A stretch of 64,000 nt of DNA from Rosa chinensis (GCF_002994745.2 NC_037094.1:45831139-45895138); one strand, 5' to 3'. Shown: positions 41,601 through 53,229, counted from the first letter of the stretch. Program-made: numbers and translations. Notes: generated by a model from the letters alone, not told the origin.

Positions 41601-43259
41601 AGGAGTTGTCCCAAGTGTGGGTATGATCTGTGCCTCAGTTGCTGCCGGGAGATTCGAGATGGCAAGTGGAAGAAGAGAGAGGTGGAGGAGGAAGCTCAAG
41701 TGTCCACATTTGAGTGGAGATTTAGTGAAGATGGAAGCATTCTCTGCCCCCCAACACAAAAGAAATGTTTTGGTAAGCATAATTTAGAATTGAGATGCAT
41801 TTTTTCTCAGAATCATGTCCTGGAATTGGTAGAGAAAGCAGGAAAAATAGATGCGAGTTACAATTTTTTGCCTGATAGTAGTGAAACATGTGCATACAAG
41901 TGTTCATGTGTTAAACCTGTGGATGATGCCGTTAGCTCAAGCAGCAGCAGCTGTAAGTTAAGGAAAGCAGCTTCTAGAGTATCTTCTGATAGTAACTACT
42001 TGTTCTGTCCAAGGGTTGGGCAAATCCAAGATAAGGATTTTGGGCATTTTCAGTGGCATTGGATGAGGGGCGAGCCTGTGGTCGTTAGCAATGCATTTGA
42101 AAATGGATCAGGTTTAAGCTGGGAACCATCCGTCATGTGGCGGGCACTTAGAAAGACAGTTAATAACTGCCATGCTAGTGAATTGACATTCCACGCCGTT
42201 GATTGCTGGGATTGGTGTTTTATAAGAATCAAAATCCGCCATTTCTTTAGTGGATATTCCAAGGGACGGTCTTATAAGACAGGATGGCCTCAGAATCTCA
42301 AGCTCAATGACTTCCCATTATCTACTGAGTTTCACAATCGTCTTCCCCGGCATGGTAGGGAATTTTTATGTTGTCTGCCTTTCAAGGAGTATAGTCACCC
42401 CAACAAGGGAACTCTGAACCTTGCTACCTACTTGCCACCTACCTCAGTAAAGCCGGACATGGGTCCAAAAACATATATTGCCTATGGTTTTGCACAGGAG
42501 CTTGGACTGGGAGATTCTGTAACCAAGCTTCACTGCAATATGTTTGATGCGGTTAATATTCTGACACATATAGCTGAAGTGGCCCTTACAACTGAACAAC
42601 TTGCAACTATAGAGAAGTTGAAGAAAAAGCACAGGGAGCAAGACAAAAGAGAGAGATTTGGGAATTGTCACACAAGTGCTGGAAATGGAAGTGGGCCTCT
42701 GCAAGAATTAGCTGAAGTATGTGAGGATGGAGGTGCCTTATGGGACATTTTCCGGACTCAGGATGTTCCGCAGCTGGAGAAATACATCCACAAGCACGTC
42801 AATGAATTTATGCATGTGCTCTGTAATCCTTTGCAGCATGTTACTCATGCTATACATGATCAGACTGTTTATCTCACCGTGGAGCACAAGAGGAGGCTCA
42901 AGGAGGAATTCGGTATCGAGCCGTGGACATTTGTCCAAAAGCTTGGAGATGCTGTTTTCATTCCTGCAGGTTGTCCTCATCAGGTGAGGAACTTGAAGTC
43001 TTGTGTCAAAGTTGCACTGGACTTTGTTTCCCCTGAGAATGTGGGTGAGTGCTTTCGTTTGACGGAAGAGTTTCGCACACTTCTGACAAACCACAGAGCC
43101 CATGAGGACAAGCTGGAGGTGAAGAAAATGATTGTGCATGCTGTTTGTGAAGCTGTGAAGGAGATTTCTGGTGAGAATGTGATGACTGAGGATGCGAAGT
43201 CTAGGGGAGGTGCAAGGAAATTAAGGCAAGGTGTAAGGCGCATGTCTTACAAAATGTAA
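38634..43259 (+). CDS. Tandem double JmjC demethylase-like protein (JMJ25/IBM1 group), two fused units
   Basis: A single intronless frame of 1541 codons with ATG at 38634, the first in frame after a (GA)n-rich leader; TTATAAATAAATT near 38470 could be a TATA box. Each unit has a RING-like Cys cluster (C124-, HQCKQNDMG; second unit C839-), a second Cys cluster (MYCNSCSTSIFDFHRTCPGC, about 253-289), then a JmjC core. Proximal His and neighbour: H574-C575-N576 and H1300-C1301-N1302; distal His H753 and H1449. The acidic Fe(II) ligand of the HxD/E motif is Asn in both. The N-terminus holds a Lys run and a six-Gln run coded by AAG/CAG repeats. Unit 1 has a duplicated linker of about 36 residues (IEKLKKKH...CHTSAGNG / IEKLKRKY...CHTSAGSG). 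The units join near residue 830. Family members act on H3K9 methylation in the nucleus; the role of a metal-site variant is unknown. JMJ25 genes normally have many introns and one JmjC. Confidence 0.85.
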   Translation: MRIQATPSRLWPRGSKRPNIWGIQNDDGTNGEEDGGGSSVEPLPKLVPWGRKRRRLGCEGFWANQNEGNARAVRVKKNKKKKKQQQQQQRRAPLEVQQQSRDKQEPLPSYLQRRAPLKVRTIKCHQCKQNDMGRAVRCTKCSRKRYCIPCIRTWYPNTSEEAIAEACPACRGNCNCNVCLCWGVPVRNLNPKIDKEAKLEHSKYLVHQLLPYLKMIRDEQVSEMVVEAKRQGLRDLSELKVDKAKSGGDQVRMYCNSCSTSIFDFHRTCPGCEYDLCLGCCREIRDGKWNKRAQASTFEWKWRASEGGNIFCPPTHMKGCGKHNLELRCIFPQNHVMELVEKAEEIDASYNFLPDYSETCAYKCSCVKPVDDAVSSSSSSCKLRKAASRVASDSDYLFCPRVGQIQDKDFGHFQWHWKRGEPVIVSNALENGSGLSWEPSVMWRAFRQIEKVKNDSELTFHAIDCWDWCSIEINILHFFSGYSNGRSHKTGWPQNLKLNDFPSSAEFYKRLPRHCKEFLCCLPLKEYTHPNKGTLNLATYLPPTSVKPDMGPKTYIAYGFAQELGQGDSVTKLHCNMSDAVNILTHTAEVALTTEQLATIEKLKKKHRAENGDCHTSAGNGSGPQQESAIEKLKRKYREQNEREIFGNCHTSAGSGGGPQDESAEVCEDGGALWDIFRIQDVPQLEKYIHNHVNEFMHVHGNPLQHVTHAIHDQTVYLTVEHKRKLKEEFGIEPWTFVQKLGDAVFIPAGCPHQVRNLKSCIKVALDFVSPENVGECFRLTEEFRTLPTNHRAHEDKLEVKKMIVHAVCEAMKEISGENVTKRVRAVKAKRARDESIHCHQCHRYVMGRVVQCTRCLERGMGMRMRYCIPCIQRWYPNTSEEAIAKACPVCHGNCNCTACLRLDVPVRCLQNLDPKIDRGTKLEHCKYLVHQLLPYLKRIRDEQVSEMVVEAKRRGLRDVLELKVEKAKCGEDERMYCNNCSTSIFDFHRSCPKCGYDLCLSCCREIRDGKWKKREVEEEAQVSTFEWRFSEDGSILCPPTQKKCFGKHNLELRCIFSQNHVLELVEKAGKIDASYNFLPDSSETCAYKCSCVKPVDDAVSSSSSSCKLRKAASRVSSDSNYLFCPRVGQIQDKDFGHFQWHWMRGEPVVVSNAFENGSGLSWEPSVMWRALRKTVNNCHASELTFHAVDCWDWCFIRIKIRHFFSGYSKGRSYKTGWPQNLKLNDFPLSTEFHNRLPRHGREFLCCLPFKEYSHPNKGTLNLATYLPPTSVKPDMGPKTYIAYGFAQELGLGDSVTKLHCNMFDAVNILTHIAEVALTTEQLATIEKLKKKHREQDKRERFGNCHTSAGNGSGPLQELAEVCEDGGALWDIFRTQDVPQLEKYIHKHVNEFMHVLCNPLQHVTHAIHDQTVYLTVEHKRRLKEEFGIEPWTFVQKLGDAVFIPAGCPHQVRNLKSCVKVALDFVSPENVGECFRLTEEFRTLLTNHRAHEDKLEVKKMIVHAVCEAVKEISGENVMTEDAKSRGGARKLRQGVRRMSYKM

Positions 43260-45085
43260 TGGTATGCAGCATGGGAATTATTAGGGATCTAATTGTAGAA
43301 CATTAGGGATGTAATCTTAGAATTATTAGTGTTCTGTACTTCTGTGCCTTGGGAAATTTGATTTTATTTTGTAACATATTTTAGTTCTTAACTGATGGTT
43401 TTGTGCTGCATGTTCTCATATGGATTGGATTCGATAAAATGTTGGGTTTTGTTTGGTGATTAGAATAGATGAACAAGTTTATATCTTTATTGGAGAATTG
43501 GGAATAGATGAACAAGTTTTGTTTTGAGAATTGAGAATTGGGTTAAATTTTGTTTTGTGGTGAGAATAGATGAACAAGTTTGTATCGAGAATTGGACTTT
43601 CTCTTGATCTTGATCTGGCTTTCTGATTGTGCTCTTAGAACTATTGAGTCTATGTTCGCTTCTCTGCTCTGTCTATTAAAACCTGTGGAAGGGTTTAACT
43701 TTGCTTCCAATTTCTGATCTTTTCTCGTGCAGCATGACATGCTATACAACATAATAGAATTTGGAATAGACTAACTTTACTGTTAAAAATATCAGCAATC
43801 AGAATCACAGAAAAAACTTACAGTGCATTTAAAATGGGTAGACATACATCTGTGGATAAAAAACCACACCAGAAGCAAACAAATCATATAAAAGTAGTTC
43901 TTTTTTGGCTTTAGTGTGAAAGTAGTACTGTAATGGGCTAATGACAGTCATGCAAGCATCAGTGTCACATGTTAGAAGCTTATTATGACAACGAAAGGAT
44001 ATACTAATTTGATCACATATAATCATTTGCATTAGATCTGAGTATAATTAAACAGTCTAATCCAGTCTTGTCAAAACTGATGTCTAAACCTCTACAACAG
44101 ATCAAAGACTGAATTTTTTTTTATTTTTTACAACTTTCCTTTGGTTTTGAGGAAGATGGGAAAAACCCAGATGAGCATGATATCAGAAAACATTGAAGGT
44201 TAAAGTTATTTGCAGAGGCAAAATTAATAGGAAAAAAATTCTAAAATGATGCAGGACAAGTCTGGTTATTCATAACATTAATTGAAGTTGAATGCTCTCG
44301 ATTTGGGAATGCACAAATGATGCTCCTACTTTTCCAGGCATTGGAGTGAGCATAGTTTGATGCTTGGCTGCATCCTATGGACTTGGTGCCCGGACCAATG
44401 TATGTGGTAGAAATGGCTTTCTAAAAGGTTTTGGTTTTGTGTATGTGTGGAGCATGTTAGGGGAGACATGTTTAAAAGAGTCCCACATGGAGATGCTATA
44501 TTCATAAAGGTAGCCTTTGTAATTCTTATATATTCTGGCTGTGTATGAAACATCAAGTCTGGAAAGATTTGAACTTTACAAGTGATTTGTCGGCTTAAAT
44601 GGGCCTGAGTTATCCCTGAAACTGTAATTTTACATGAACAAAGTTTGCTCAATAGACCAACTGTGGTCCTTTTCATTTTGCGGTTAATTTTGCCCTTTGT
44701 GGTTCACAAACTTCCTTGTGCGAAGTGAAGTGGCTTTTGGATTCCAGTGATTCAAGTTTTCGCCAGCTTCAGCCTTCTGTTGTTAATTGTGGTACATTAC
44801 TATAGATTTTGATGTTCACTGTTTATTTATAATATCCTTCATAACTTGCCACCACTGAAGCAAATGCATGTTTTATGCAGATGTCTGTCAATTTCCTGAA
44901 ATTTGAAAAGAGACATTGGTGACAGGTCTTGCTACATTTTGGCAGGTTGTTCACAGCTTTTGTCTTTGAAGTTGCTCTTGCAGTTTCTCATTTGGGAATG
45001 TTTCGTTGTTTTGTGCACTACTTGAAGTATATTTTGCTTGCAGTCTGGATTGAAGCTCCACGTGGCTTTGGTTTATTACTGAGCT
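43260..45085. other. JmjC 3' flank and intergenic DNA, no gene recognised
   Basis: The first 35 bases after the stop match those after the left JmjC copy (1305-1340). Some direct repeats of GAATAGATGAACAAGTTT occur at 43464, 43504 and 43566. No coding sequence was identified. Confidence 0.5.
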
Positions 45086-45402
45086 TAGGCCCGGACTTGG
45101 GATTTTGAGGCTTGAGGCAAAAAATCAAAATAGGCCTACATTTTTTATAAAAAAGAAAAAAAATATTTACAAATAAAAAAATGAAAAGAACAATAAATAC
45201 ACAACTGAAAGGGGATTCGAACTTAGACGAGGGGTAACATAAGAGAAAGGAATGCAACTTGCCAACTAAACTAATTTATTATTTATTAAAAAACACACAT
45301 TTTATTTACTAAATAATTTTTTTAAATATCCCAAAAAAAATTAGGGACAAGACACTGGGCCTGAGATGGCCGACTCACGAGCCTCATGTCAGGTCCGGCT
45401 CG
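45086..45402. mobile_element. Degenerate hAT-like MITE
   Basis: Left end TAGGCCCGGACTTG against right end (reverse complement) CGAGCCGGACCTGAC; 8-bp flanks ACTGAGCT and AGTGAGCT match at 7 of 8. GGCCTGAG-type subterminal motifs are present. No coding sequence. Confidence 0.45.
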
Positions 45403-45639
45403 AGTGAGCTGTCACATATCACAGGCCTTTCAACTAAATTACATTTTTGTCAAGTAAGGAATCATTTTATACTCGAGAAGTATTTGATCATATCATTATG
45501 CTGGTGTATCTCTATATGTTCTGAAAATCAATTCATAAAGATATTTAGGTTGCATTTTATTGGATCAATGTGGTTAACCTGTTTGAGATCAATATTTCAG
45601 GAGGTGTTTTCCACCAATCAGATATGTTGGTACAGTATC

Positions 45640-46000
45640 TATTATGCAACCAAAAACTTGGCATGTGGAACAAGGATCAAACCTCCCAAATTAGTAGAAA
45701 TTTTGCAAGAGTCTTGTTTGGTCATAATGAGGGCTTCCAGCTGCTTTTTTTTGTTTAACCCTGCATTAATAGGTTTTATGTTAAGAGGTGTTAGCATCAC
45801 TGGCTTGAAAACCTTCCTCTTCGTTAGAGAATCCAACTTAACCTGGATCACATCTTTCCATTCAGGCCAATCAGCTCTACGGTGGCATTCATTAACAGAG
45901 CGTGGTTTGATATCATCGGACTCAACAAACTCATGCGTAACGAAATGAGCGACTACGTCATCAATTGTGATGGAGTTTCTATCTCACATCTCATGTACAC
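45640..46000 (-). pseudogene. Copia RT N-terminal fragment
   Basis: The frame 45990-45642 contains SVNECHRRADWPEWKDVIQV-like sequence and SLTKRKVFKPV. This is the conserved stretch before the KARLVAQGF motif of Copia reverse transcriptases, which is itself missing here. Confidence 0.7.
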
Positions 46001-46639
46001 TAGTGTAATTTTCATAGAGCTCTATATTCTTAGGAATAGGTTCTGACGTTGAGGCGTCCCCCAACGATAACCATAATTCGGAGGATTCTTATACGACGGA
46101 TTTTGAGTGTTGATGATCTGAGGATTGGGTTGTGCCAAAGTATCTTTCGAATCCACGGGCCTCCCACGCATCCTAGCTGGGGCTAGGGCCTGTAACGCTA
46201 GAGTGCCACTCTCTATAGCATTGGCGCCATGACTACCTCCTTATAGGGTGGCACTTACGTCCTCTCGTAGGAACGTCCATCCTTGCAGGCATATTTGCAG
46301 CAAATATGTGTGATCTCGTCACTTTAACAGGGATCGAGATGAGACCAAGACAATTCCTATCGTTCCTGTTAAACATCCGTGTTCTTATCTCCCTTTAATG
46401 ACGGGAAGACTGTCTCATTAAAGTGACAATCCGCAAATCTAGCGATAAGGAGATCGCCTTGCAAGGGCATTAAGTGGCTGACAATTGTTGAAGTCTCAAA
46501 TCCAACGTAGTTGCCCATTCGTCTGTAAGGACCTATCATAGTGCGCTATGGCGGCGCAATTGGTACAGAAATGGCACACTCAAATATGCGTAAGTACGAT
46601 ACTGGTACCCAGTCACTAGCTTTAATGCAGAGGTAGATT

Positions 46640-47407
46640 TAGGGGTCATCATTTGGCCCTTCGGCCCTAAGCCCACCCAAAGCCCAACCCGGCCCTTGCA
46701 TTAGGGCGGGCCGGCCCGACCCTTTCTCAAATAGGGTAGGGTAAGGGCCATGCAATTGAAACCTGGCCTGGCCCTTTGGCCCTACCCGTTTGAGCCCGTT
46801 AGGACCAAGCCCGACCCGGCCCTCTAGGCCCGCCCATTTAAGCTCTAATATTTTCTATTTTAAAAATAAATTTTACTTTTTTCTATAGCATACAACTTAT
46901 CTCTTTTTTGGTAATTGATTTCCTAAGCTTTATTTTCTTTAATTCTTGTTTCCTTTGTTAAATAAAAATTAATTTAGAGATTTAGAGAGATAGTTAATTA
47001 AATATAACCTCATTAACTAATATTTATAAATGTTATAACTTATAAGTTAATCTCAATATATATATATATATATATATATATTAAATATGATCAACAAAAA
47101 ACAATGAGTCTTATATTGCCTATATGACCATAGAGCCACATTTTAAGGAAAAAAAAATAATGTATTTATTTTTGTTAAACAAACTAAAGCCCTTTTAGTC
47201 CCATTTCGGCCCTATTTAGAAGGCTGGCCCGACCCGGCCCTTTTGGCCCTAGTGACTTGGGCTTTTCGGGCGGGTAAGGGTTAGCATATTTACGCCACCC
47301 TACCCGGCCCTAAATTTTGTTGACTTTGACTAGGCCTGGCCCGGCCCTACCCTAAGCCCTAAAATTTAGGATATGGCCGGCCCTAGCCCGGCCCATGATG
47401 ACCCCTA
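46640..47407. mobile_element. Non-autonomous hAT element (768 bp) with perfect ends
   Basis: 12-bp perfect terminal inverted repeats TAGGGGTCATCA / TGATGACCCCTA and a perfect 8-bp duplication GGTAGATT (46632-46639, 47408-47415). Subterminal zones are packed with GGCCCGGCCC / GGGCCGGGCC motifs; the centre is AT-rich with a (TA)n tract. There is no transposase. It is nested in the old Copia element. Confidence 0.93.
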
Positions 47408-47449
47408 GGTAGATTGAGTGGTGGTGGGTCGTAGACGAATTAGCATAGC

Positions 47450-47700
47450 TCAATGCGATATTACATCACCACAAGCGGATATAAGGAGATTGGTGCGCAT
47501 TACCAATCGAAAGTCGTTTCCGCGAGACCTTTTAGGTGTGTACATGGAAATATGATGTCCAACATCAGTCCCATTGCAATAACCATCGAAAGTCTTTAAT
47601 GTAAACTCTCTAGCATTGTCAAATCTAATTGACTGAATAGAATATCTAGGGAGTGAGCCTATTATCATATGATATGTGCTAGGAGTGTAGCATAAGTATA
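47450..47700 (-). pseudogene. Copia integrase fragment
   Basis: IQSIRFDNAREFTLKTFDGY corresponds to the second catalytic Asp region of Copia integrase (RxDNGxEF, here RFDNAREF). It continues with LVMRTNLLISACGD. Stops on both sides. Confidence 0.65.
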
Positions 47701-48272
47701 ATTACAAGTGGACAATGGCACAACACGTGACCAGCGTGTTAGCATGTTAACCAACATCTTAAAATATTTAAACGTCCGCAAGTTGGTTGAATCAGTCTAC
47801 AGAATCCCCACGGATTCTATGTAAGAACAGAATGAGTATTTTCATATCCTTTGCATAGGACGGTCTCAGTCCTAATTTTCCAAAGGAACAAGTAAAATGA
47901 GCAAGAGGCCTTAGATGCAACCAATGAGGATTTTGGTTTGGCCTGAGTGTTTAAAACGCTATTGGAAGCAAAGTTGGTGATTGTAGTATCACCTGGGGTG
48001 CCATCACCATGATGGAGACCATCCATGGTGTCATGGCCATAGGAGATGCCAACCATGGCGTCATTAGAAGGGACTACGACGACCCTAAGCCTATAGTGGA
48101 TGGCGGCGATGCTCGAGGCAGTGACGGAGGTGGTCACACTAAGTCTAGGAATCAACTTTTGATTCCTACTTTGTTTCGCTCGAAAGAATGGATGTCCGTG
48201 TGAAGACTTTAGTAGACAGATCATCATATTATGACTAGGATGACCTATCCTGTCATAACAAAGCCAATATGT

Positions 48273-48383
48273 AGGGTGTGTGTGTTTGGTGGGGTGGTAA
48301 GGTTATGGTCTCTCATTTGAGAGGTCAAGAGTTCGAGTCCCATCAAGGGTGGGAATGGGGTGAAGATAAAAAAAAAAAAAAAG
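48273..48383 (+). mobile_element. tRNA-derived SINE
   Basis: Target duplications ACAAAGCCAATATGT (48258-48272) and ACAAAGCCGATATGT (48384-48398) match at 14 of 15. The head carries an A-box-like GGGGTGGTAAGGTTATGG and a B-box-like AGAGTTCGAGTCCC, and the insert ends in a tract of about 15 A. Its small size (111 bp) fits a short plant SINE. It is inserted in the old Copia element. Confidence 0.8.
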
Positions 48384-48975
48384 ACAAAGCCGATATGTGT
48401 CTAAATCCAAGAGATATTTTCTCATGACTTTATTGGATTTAATAGCTCAAATAGTGACATAGAGTCCACTAGAGTCTAAGATGCGTCATTGTTTGCAATC
48501 AATAGAGGTATTGTAAAGGAACTCATTTTCAGTTCTCTACGTGCGTTTTCGCATGGAATCCGTTGGCTCGAATGACTCAATAAGGTTTGATTTTCCCTAA
48601 GAGTGTTAAGAGTTTCTGTGATAATAATCAAGGATCCATTTGGCAAGCGAAATTTGGGCTATTCCATGTCCTTGAATAATCTTGATGGCCCAGTCATCGT
48701 AGTCACAAAGTAATATGCTTATAATAGAGTCATAATGAAAAGAACTCGAAATTTTATTCATAAGCCAACAGGGTACATCATTGTCTCTTAACCATTAAGA
48801 GAATCTAATCCAAATGCTAGCTAATGCAAAACAAAGGTAGTCGTTTGACTTCTTTCAGTAACTCCAAAATAAATATGACCAGGTGAGTGGAGAGATGTCG
48901 GTGGAGCAAAGTTCGCTTAAGTACCACTTATCTCAAAACCTTCCTAGACATTATACTCATTTTGGATGAGCCTAT

Positions 48976-51276
48976 TGATACGCTTAAAGCAAGCGCATAA
49001 TTTAACCCTATAAGATGTCATCGTTAGTATATAGTAAATAGGGTTCGTTCTATTCTGGGGATTGAGGGTACACCTGTCATTGTAAGACAAATAAAGAATT
49101 AAAATAAAACAAAGTATATTATTTACAAAAATAAAATAAAGTATATACAAATTTACGAAATAAGGGGGGTTTTTAAGATTTGGTTTCCGAAAATTAAAAG
49201 AATTAAAACAAATAAAACTATACAAACACAAGTACAAGAATGAAACATAAGAAACAAAGATCAAAACCAATTCCATAATCAAATTCGATTCAACCTTACA
49301 ATTGTTCTTCCAAGTCATGAGAAAGAAGTTGATCATGTAAAACATTTGAAGCAAATGATTTTCCATTTTTTACTTTCCTTGCTAATTAATCTAAGTGAAA
49401 GCACCTAGATCAATCCTATCAAACATGCAATCAAAGTCTAGAAAGCTAGCTAATCATAACATGTTCAACGCAATACACATAGAGAAAGGCTATCAACTTA
49501 AGTGAACAACTTAGTATGAAAAAGTTCATCTAATTGCAATCCTTTTCAATTACACTCGATTCTTGTCCAAAACCTTTACTACTTTTGATTCAAGTTTACA
49601 AAACTATTAGGTGAATCACATACTTAAATCTAGCATCAATTACATGCATATATCCTAAGTTGGCCACCAAAGAACATAAACAAATAAAAGTTTTCTGTAA
49701 AGCAAATTTAATTGAACAATCTCACAAAACCAACTTAGAATCACAATTATAGGAATCGAAAATTCATTCAATCATAAGAAATTCAGAATTAAATTTTGTT
49801 CAAATATTATTGTCAACTAGAAACAATTCCAACGAAATCAAACAAGGTTACAAAGAAAGAGGTTGAATTACACCATGAGATGGAGATGAGGATGGAGGGT
49901 TGGCGTTTGGATGCTTGAATCTTGGAAGCAAGTCTTCAAGGTGGAGGATGGATGATGATGCTCACGGCTCCTTCTTCTTCTTCTTCTTCCTTGCTTGAAA
50001 TCGTGGATTGCACTAGAGGGTGGAGTGAGAGCTTGACGTTATGGAGAGAATTTTCTGAATTATGGGGTGTGTGGAGTGTGGCACTCTTAACGTCAAGAAT
50101 AGGGGAGTATATATAGGGGACGGCCAAGGCTCCCCAAGCATTCAGAAAATTCCACATAGCTTCGACCAATCATAGAGTGCCATGTCACCTTTGGTGTGTC
50201 ATCCATCCAATCAAAACTCTCCAAAATAAGTTTATAATACCTTAATATATATTTTCTGAAATATCTATGAATTAAATCTGATTTATTTCCTTATTTTCGG
50301 CCAAAATTCCTTTAGGGAATGTAGGGATGAACCTACACTTGTTTTGAGCATTCACCCTTCCTTAAAACTCTCCAAACCTTATCTCCAATGTCACCCTTGA
50401 TTTGCTCTTGAGAATTTCACATTAACTTCCTTATTTCCATGGAAAAATCAATTTTAATTCTCCAAGAATATCTTTTATTTGTTGCACCCACTCCTCCTTT
50501 CCTTAAAACTCTCCCTTGATTTCCTCCAAGGCATATCATTCCTTGTGTGGCGCCAATCTCCTTGATTTTTCATGTTACTTCCTTCTTTTCCTCTTGGTAT
50601 TTTATGGCAACAACACAATTAACTCCTCCAAGAATATTTCCTCCCTTAAAACTCTCCCTAGAAAATATCTCAAAGGCATATCTTCAATTATATTTCTGAT
50701 TTTCAACGTTGTCTCCTTTTCCTCTTTGTATTTCACGGCAAACACATATAATCCTCCAAAAATATCTCTCATGCGTCACAAACCCAAAATCCAATGAGCT
50801 TTCTTCATTTGCCGAAAATCCACATTAATCTAGAAGATTCTTAGGTCTCCATGTCATCTTCAAGCCATGATGTCTCCTAGTGCCTCCAGGAATCTTCCTC
50901 CAACGTCAATTTCCTTTATTTTTCCGCTAATGCTTCCTTGTTTGCTCAGGAGTCTTGCTTTGACAAAGTTTCCTTTTCTGAACAGGGTTTCCTGGTTGAA
51001 ACAGGATTTCCTGGTTGGACCAGGAAAACTTCATTTCTTCGTTTCAGCTCATTTATGCAGTCCTTGAGCTCCCTCCAACGTTCTCCAGATTTTCTTTCCC
51101 TTTTTGAGCTTATTCCAGCTTGTTTGCTCCAAGGACCTGAAAATAGAAACTATTACTAAAAATGGAAACTTTCTAAAAATAGTAACTTTCCTAAAAAAGA
51201 AAGATTCATTTAAGGAAATAACTAAGTAAATATGAGGAAATAACAATTAAAACGTTGCATTAAAATGCTCCTATCA
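48976..51276. mobile_element. Solo LTR, 2301 bp, inserted in the old Copia element
   Basis: Ends TGATACGC...GCTCCTATCA (5'-TG...CA-3' with short inverted TGATA/TATCA) and a perfect 5-bp duplication CCTAT (48971-48975, 51277-51281). No coding domain, primer-binding site or second LTR copy is in the window. Unequal recombination between two LTRs is the simplest explanation. The parent family is not identified; the length favours a large Gypsy-type LTR. Confidence 0.8.
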
Positions 51277-51779
51277 CCTATATGAAGAAAAATTAAACCA
51301 ATGGCCTTTACTAAAATACATGGCAATTGCCTATTACTTCTCTTGGAAAAATAGAGACTTAAACAGAATCGGTGATCTATTGATCCCAGCCAGATTTGAA
51401 ATCTTCAACCCTTCACTCTTGATCACTTTCTTGATCTTCTTGTTCCACATAGTGAGCTTCTCTTGCTTCACAATTTGCTTTGGACGTGGTGACAATGTCT
51501 TCACGAGCTCTACAGGTATGCCCAATGACCGGATTCTCCACATCGAGAACATACATCTTTGTGCTCAGACTCCATTGATTGAGGCACTATGAAAGCATTA
51601 TTTGGATGACTCTTAGTGTTGGTGGCGCCACCAACATGGCCAGAGGTGTTGCCTCCCTCTCTCTTTCCACGTTGACCTCTTTAATTACGTGTTCACTTAT
51701 TTTAGTGGTTACCTTCCTCATTAGAGTGAGAATATGGATGAGAACATCCAGGATTGTCCATAGATTTAGGGTTTCGCTC

Positions 51780-52471
51780 TTAGCACCCTCCTTTAGGGGT
51801 GCTACTATAATTGGACTCCTGAATATGCTCTGTTCCCACAGGTCTCGAATTATAGTTCTTCACAAGGATGTTGTCATGCTTTTCAGTGACATTTATGGCT
51901 CCAATGAGCTCATGAAACCTTGTGATCCGTCCTTTAGTAACATCGATTCGATAGTTCTTAGCAACCATTAGTGCAGAGATGGGGAAGGAAGAGAGAGTCC
52001 TTTCAATCAACATCGCATCTGTGATATTTTTTCCACAGAATTACATTAAGAATTTAATGAGAAGTGCTTTCAAGTTGTAGTCAATAACTGACTTGAAATC
52101 ACAGAAGCGGAGGCTATGCCATCTCACTTCTAGTTCAGGAAGCAGGGAGTCATAGACTTTTCCAAATCTTTATTCGAGTGAGATCCACAGCCTTCTGGGT
52201 CTTCTTCATTCATATACTCATATTGGAGCAAATCATCTATATGACGAGTCATTAGAATAATGGCTTTGGCCTTATTTGCCCCTAAGGCTGCTCTATGTGC
52301 TTCCAAAGCTTGAGCTTGTTCAATAGTTAACACGTCCTTGCTAGCCTCTAGAATCGTATCCAGGATTCCATCGGCCTTGAGATGCTGGCGGACATCACGA
52401 ACCCACTTGTGATATCCAGAGCTAGTTGTTCCCAATAGAGCAAAGTCCAATTGGTTCAGGTTACTCATCCT
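51780..52471 (-). pseudogene. Copia gag remnant
   Basis: ATG near 52468 starts MSNLNQLDFALLGTTSSGYH and continues KWVRDVRQHLKADGILDTIL, a plant Copia gag N-terminus. A broken continuation near 51960-51780 (LIGAINVTEKHDNILVKNYN) leads to the knuckle region. Stops interrupt it. Confidence 0.7.
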
Positions 52472-53210
52472 GAAAGAGAACAAGAAATTAGGGTTAGTTT
52501 TTGAGTGAAAAAGGTTACCACAAAAACATATAAAATTTCTGAGCGTAGTCGCTCTCAAGAAATTTAGGGATTTCTGAGTGTAGTCACTTTTAAGAAATTC
52601 GATTCCAAGAGGTATTAGATTTGATTGAAACAATGATGTGTTTGTGGTTGATCATAACATCTCAGCAAACTCTAAGTTTGGAAGACTCTACAAGCTCCAA
52701 GTTTGGAGTGAGCACGAACCCCCACAGTTCAGCTTTTGGTGTTCCTTATGAAGAAGAAAGGGGGAGTAGAAGAAGGGAGGTTGCAAGTCTCCGAGTAAAA
52801 GAAGAGAAAAAGAATAAAAACTTCAAAAACAAGAACTTTTAAAACATAGCTCGAAAAGTGTCGAAAAATTGCCAAGAAAAGTCGCCGGAAAGTCTTCTGA
52901 AAATTGTTGGAGAGTCCCAGAAAAATTCTGCCGTAGGTGGCTAGAAATATGCAGTGGCCGGAGGTGCCTCCGGCTGGCTAGTAGCGAGGCTAACCGAAGG
53001 TAGGAGCTACACATAGGCGTAGGTAGACGTGCGCGGGTCTACTGGGCGAGGCATGTTGTTGGCGAGGTTAATCTTCTTAGCAGCTGTCGGCAGGGACTTA
53101 CGCAAGCAGTTGCGAGGGCTGGCGAGGCTTGGCGCTGGGATCAATGGCTTCGATATGTGCGGTAGAGGTTTCTAGGATTTGAAGGCTGCGAGATTATAGT
53201 TTCAGGGTTA

Positions 53211-53229
53211 AGGCTTCGTACTGATAACG
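53211..53229 (-). other. Primer-binding site next to the 5' LTR of the old Copia element
   Basis: The minus strand reads CGTTATCAGTACGAAGCC right after the LTR terminus CCTAAAACA. The element at 59549 has the same arrangement (CGTTATCAGCACGAAG), so both use this Copia-type internal-tRNA primer design. Confidence 0.6.

Noticed and set aside
39330..43243. Several frames opposite or overlapping the tandem JmjC gene
   Set aside because: They recur at the same places in each JmjC unit as mirror images of the coding frame and show no independent homology.
44326..44676. 116-codon minus-strand frame
   Set aside because: No family resemblance and no flanking exon signals; probably chance in AT-rich DNA.
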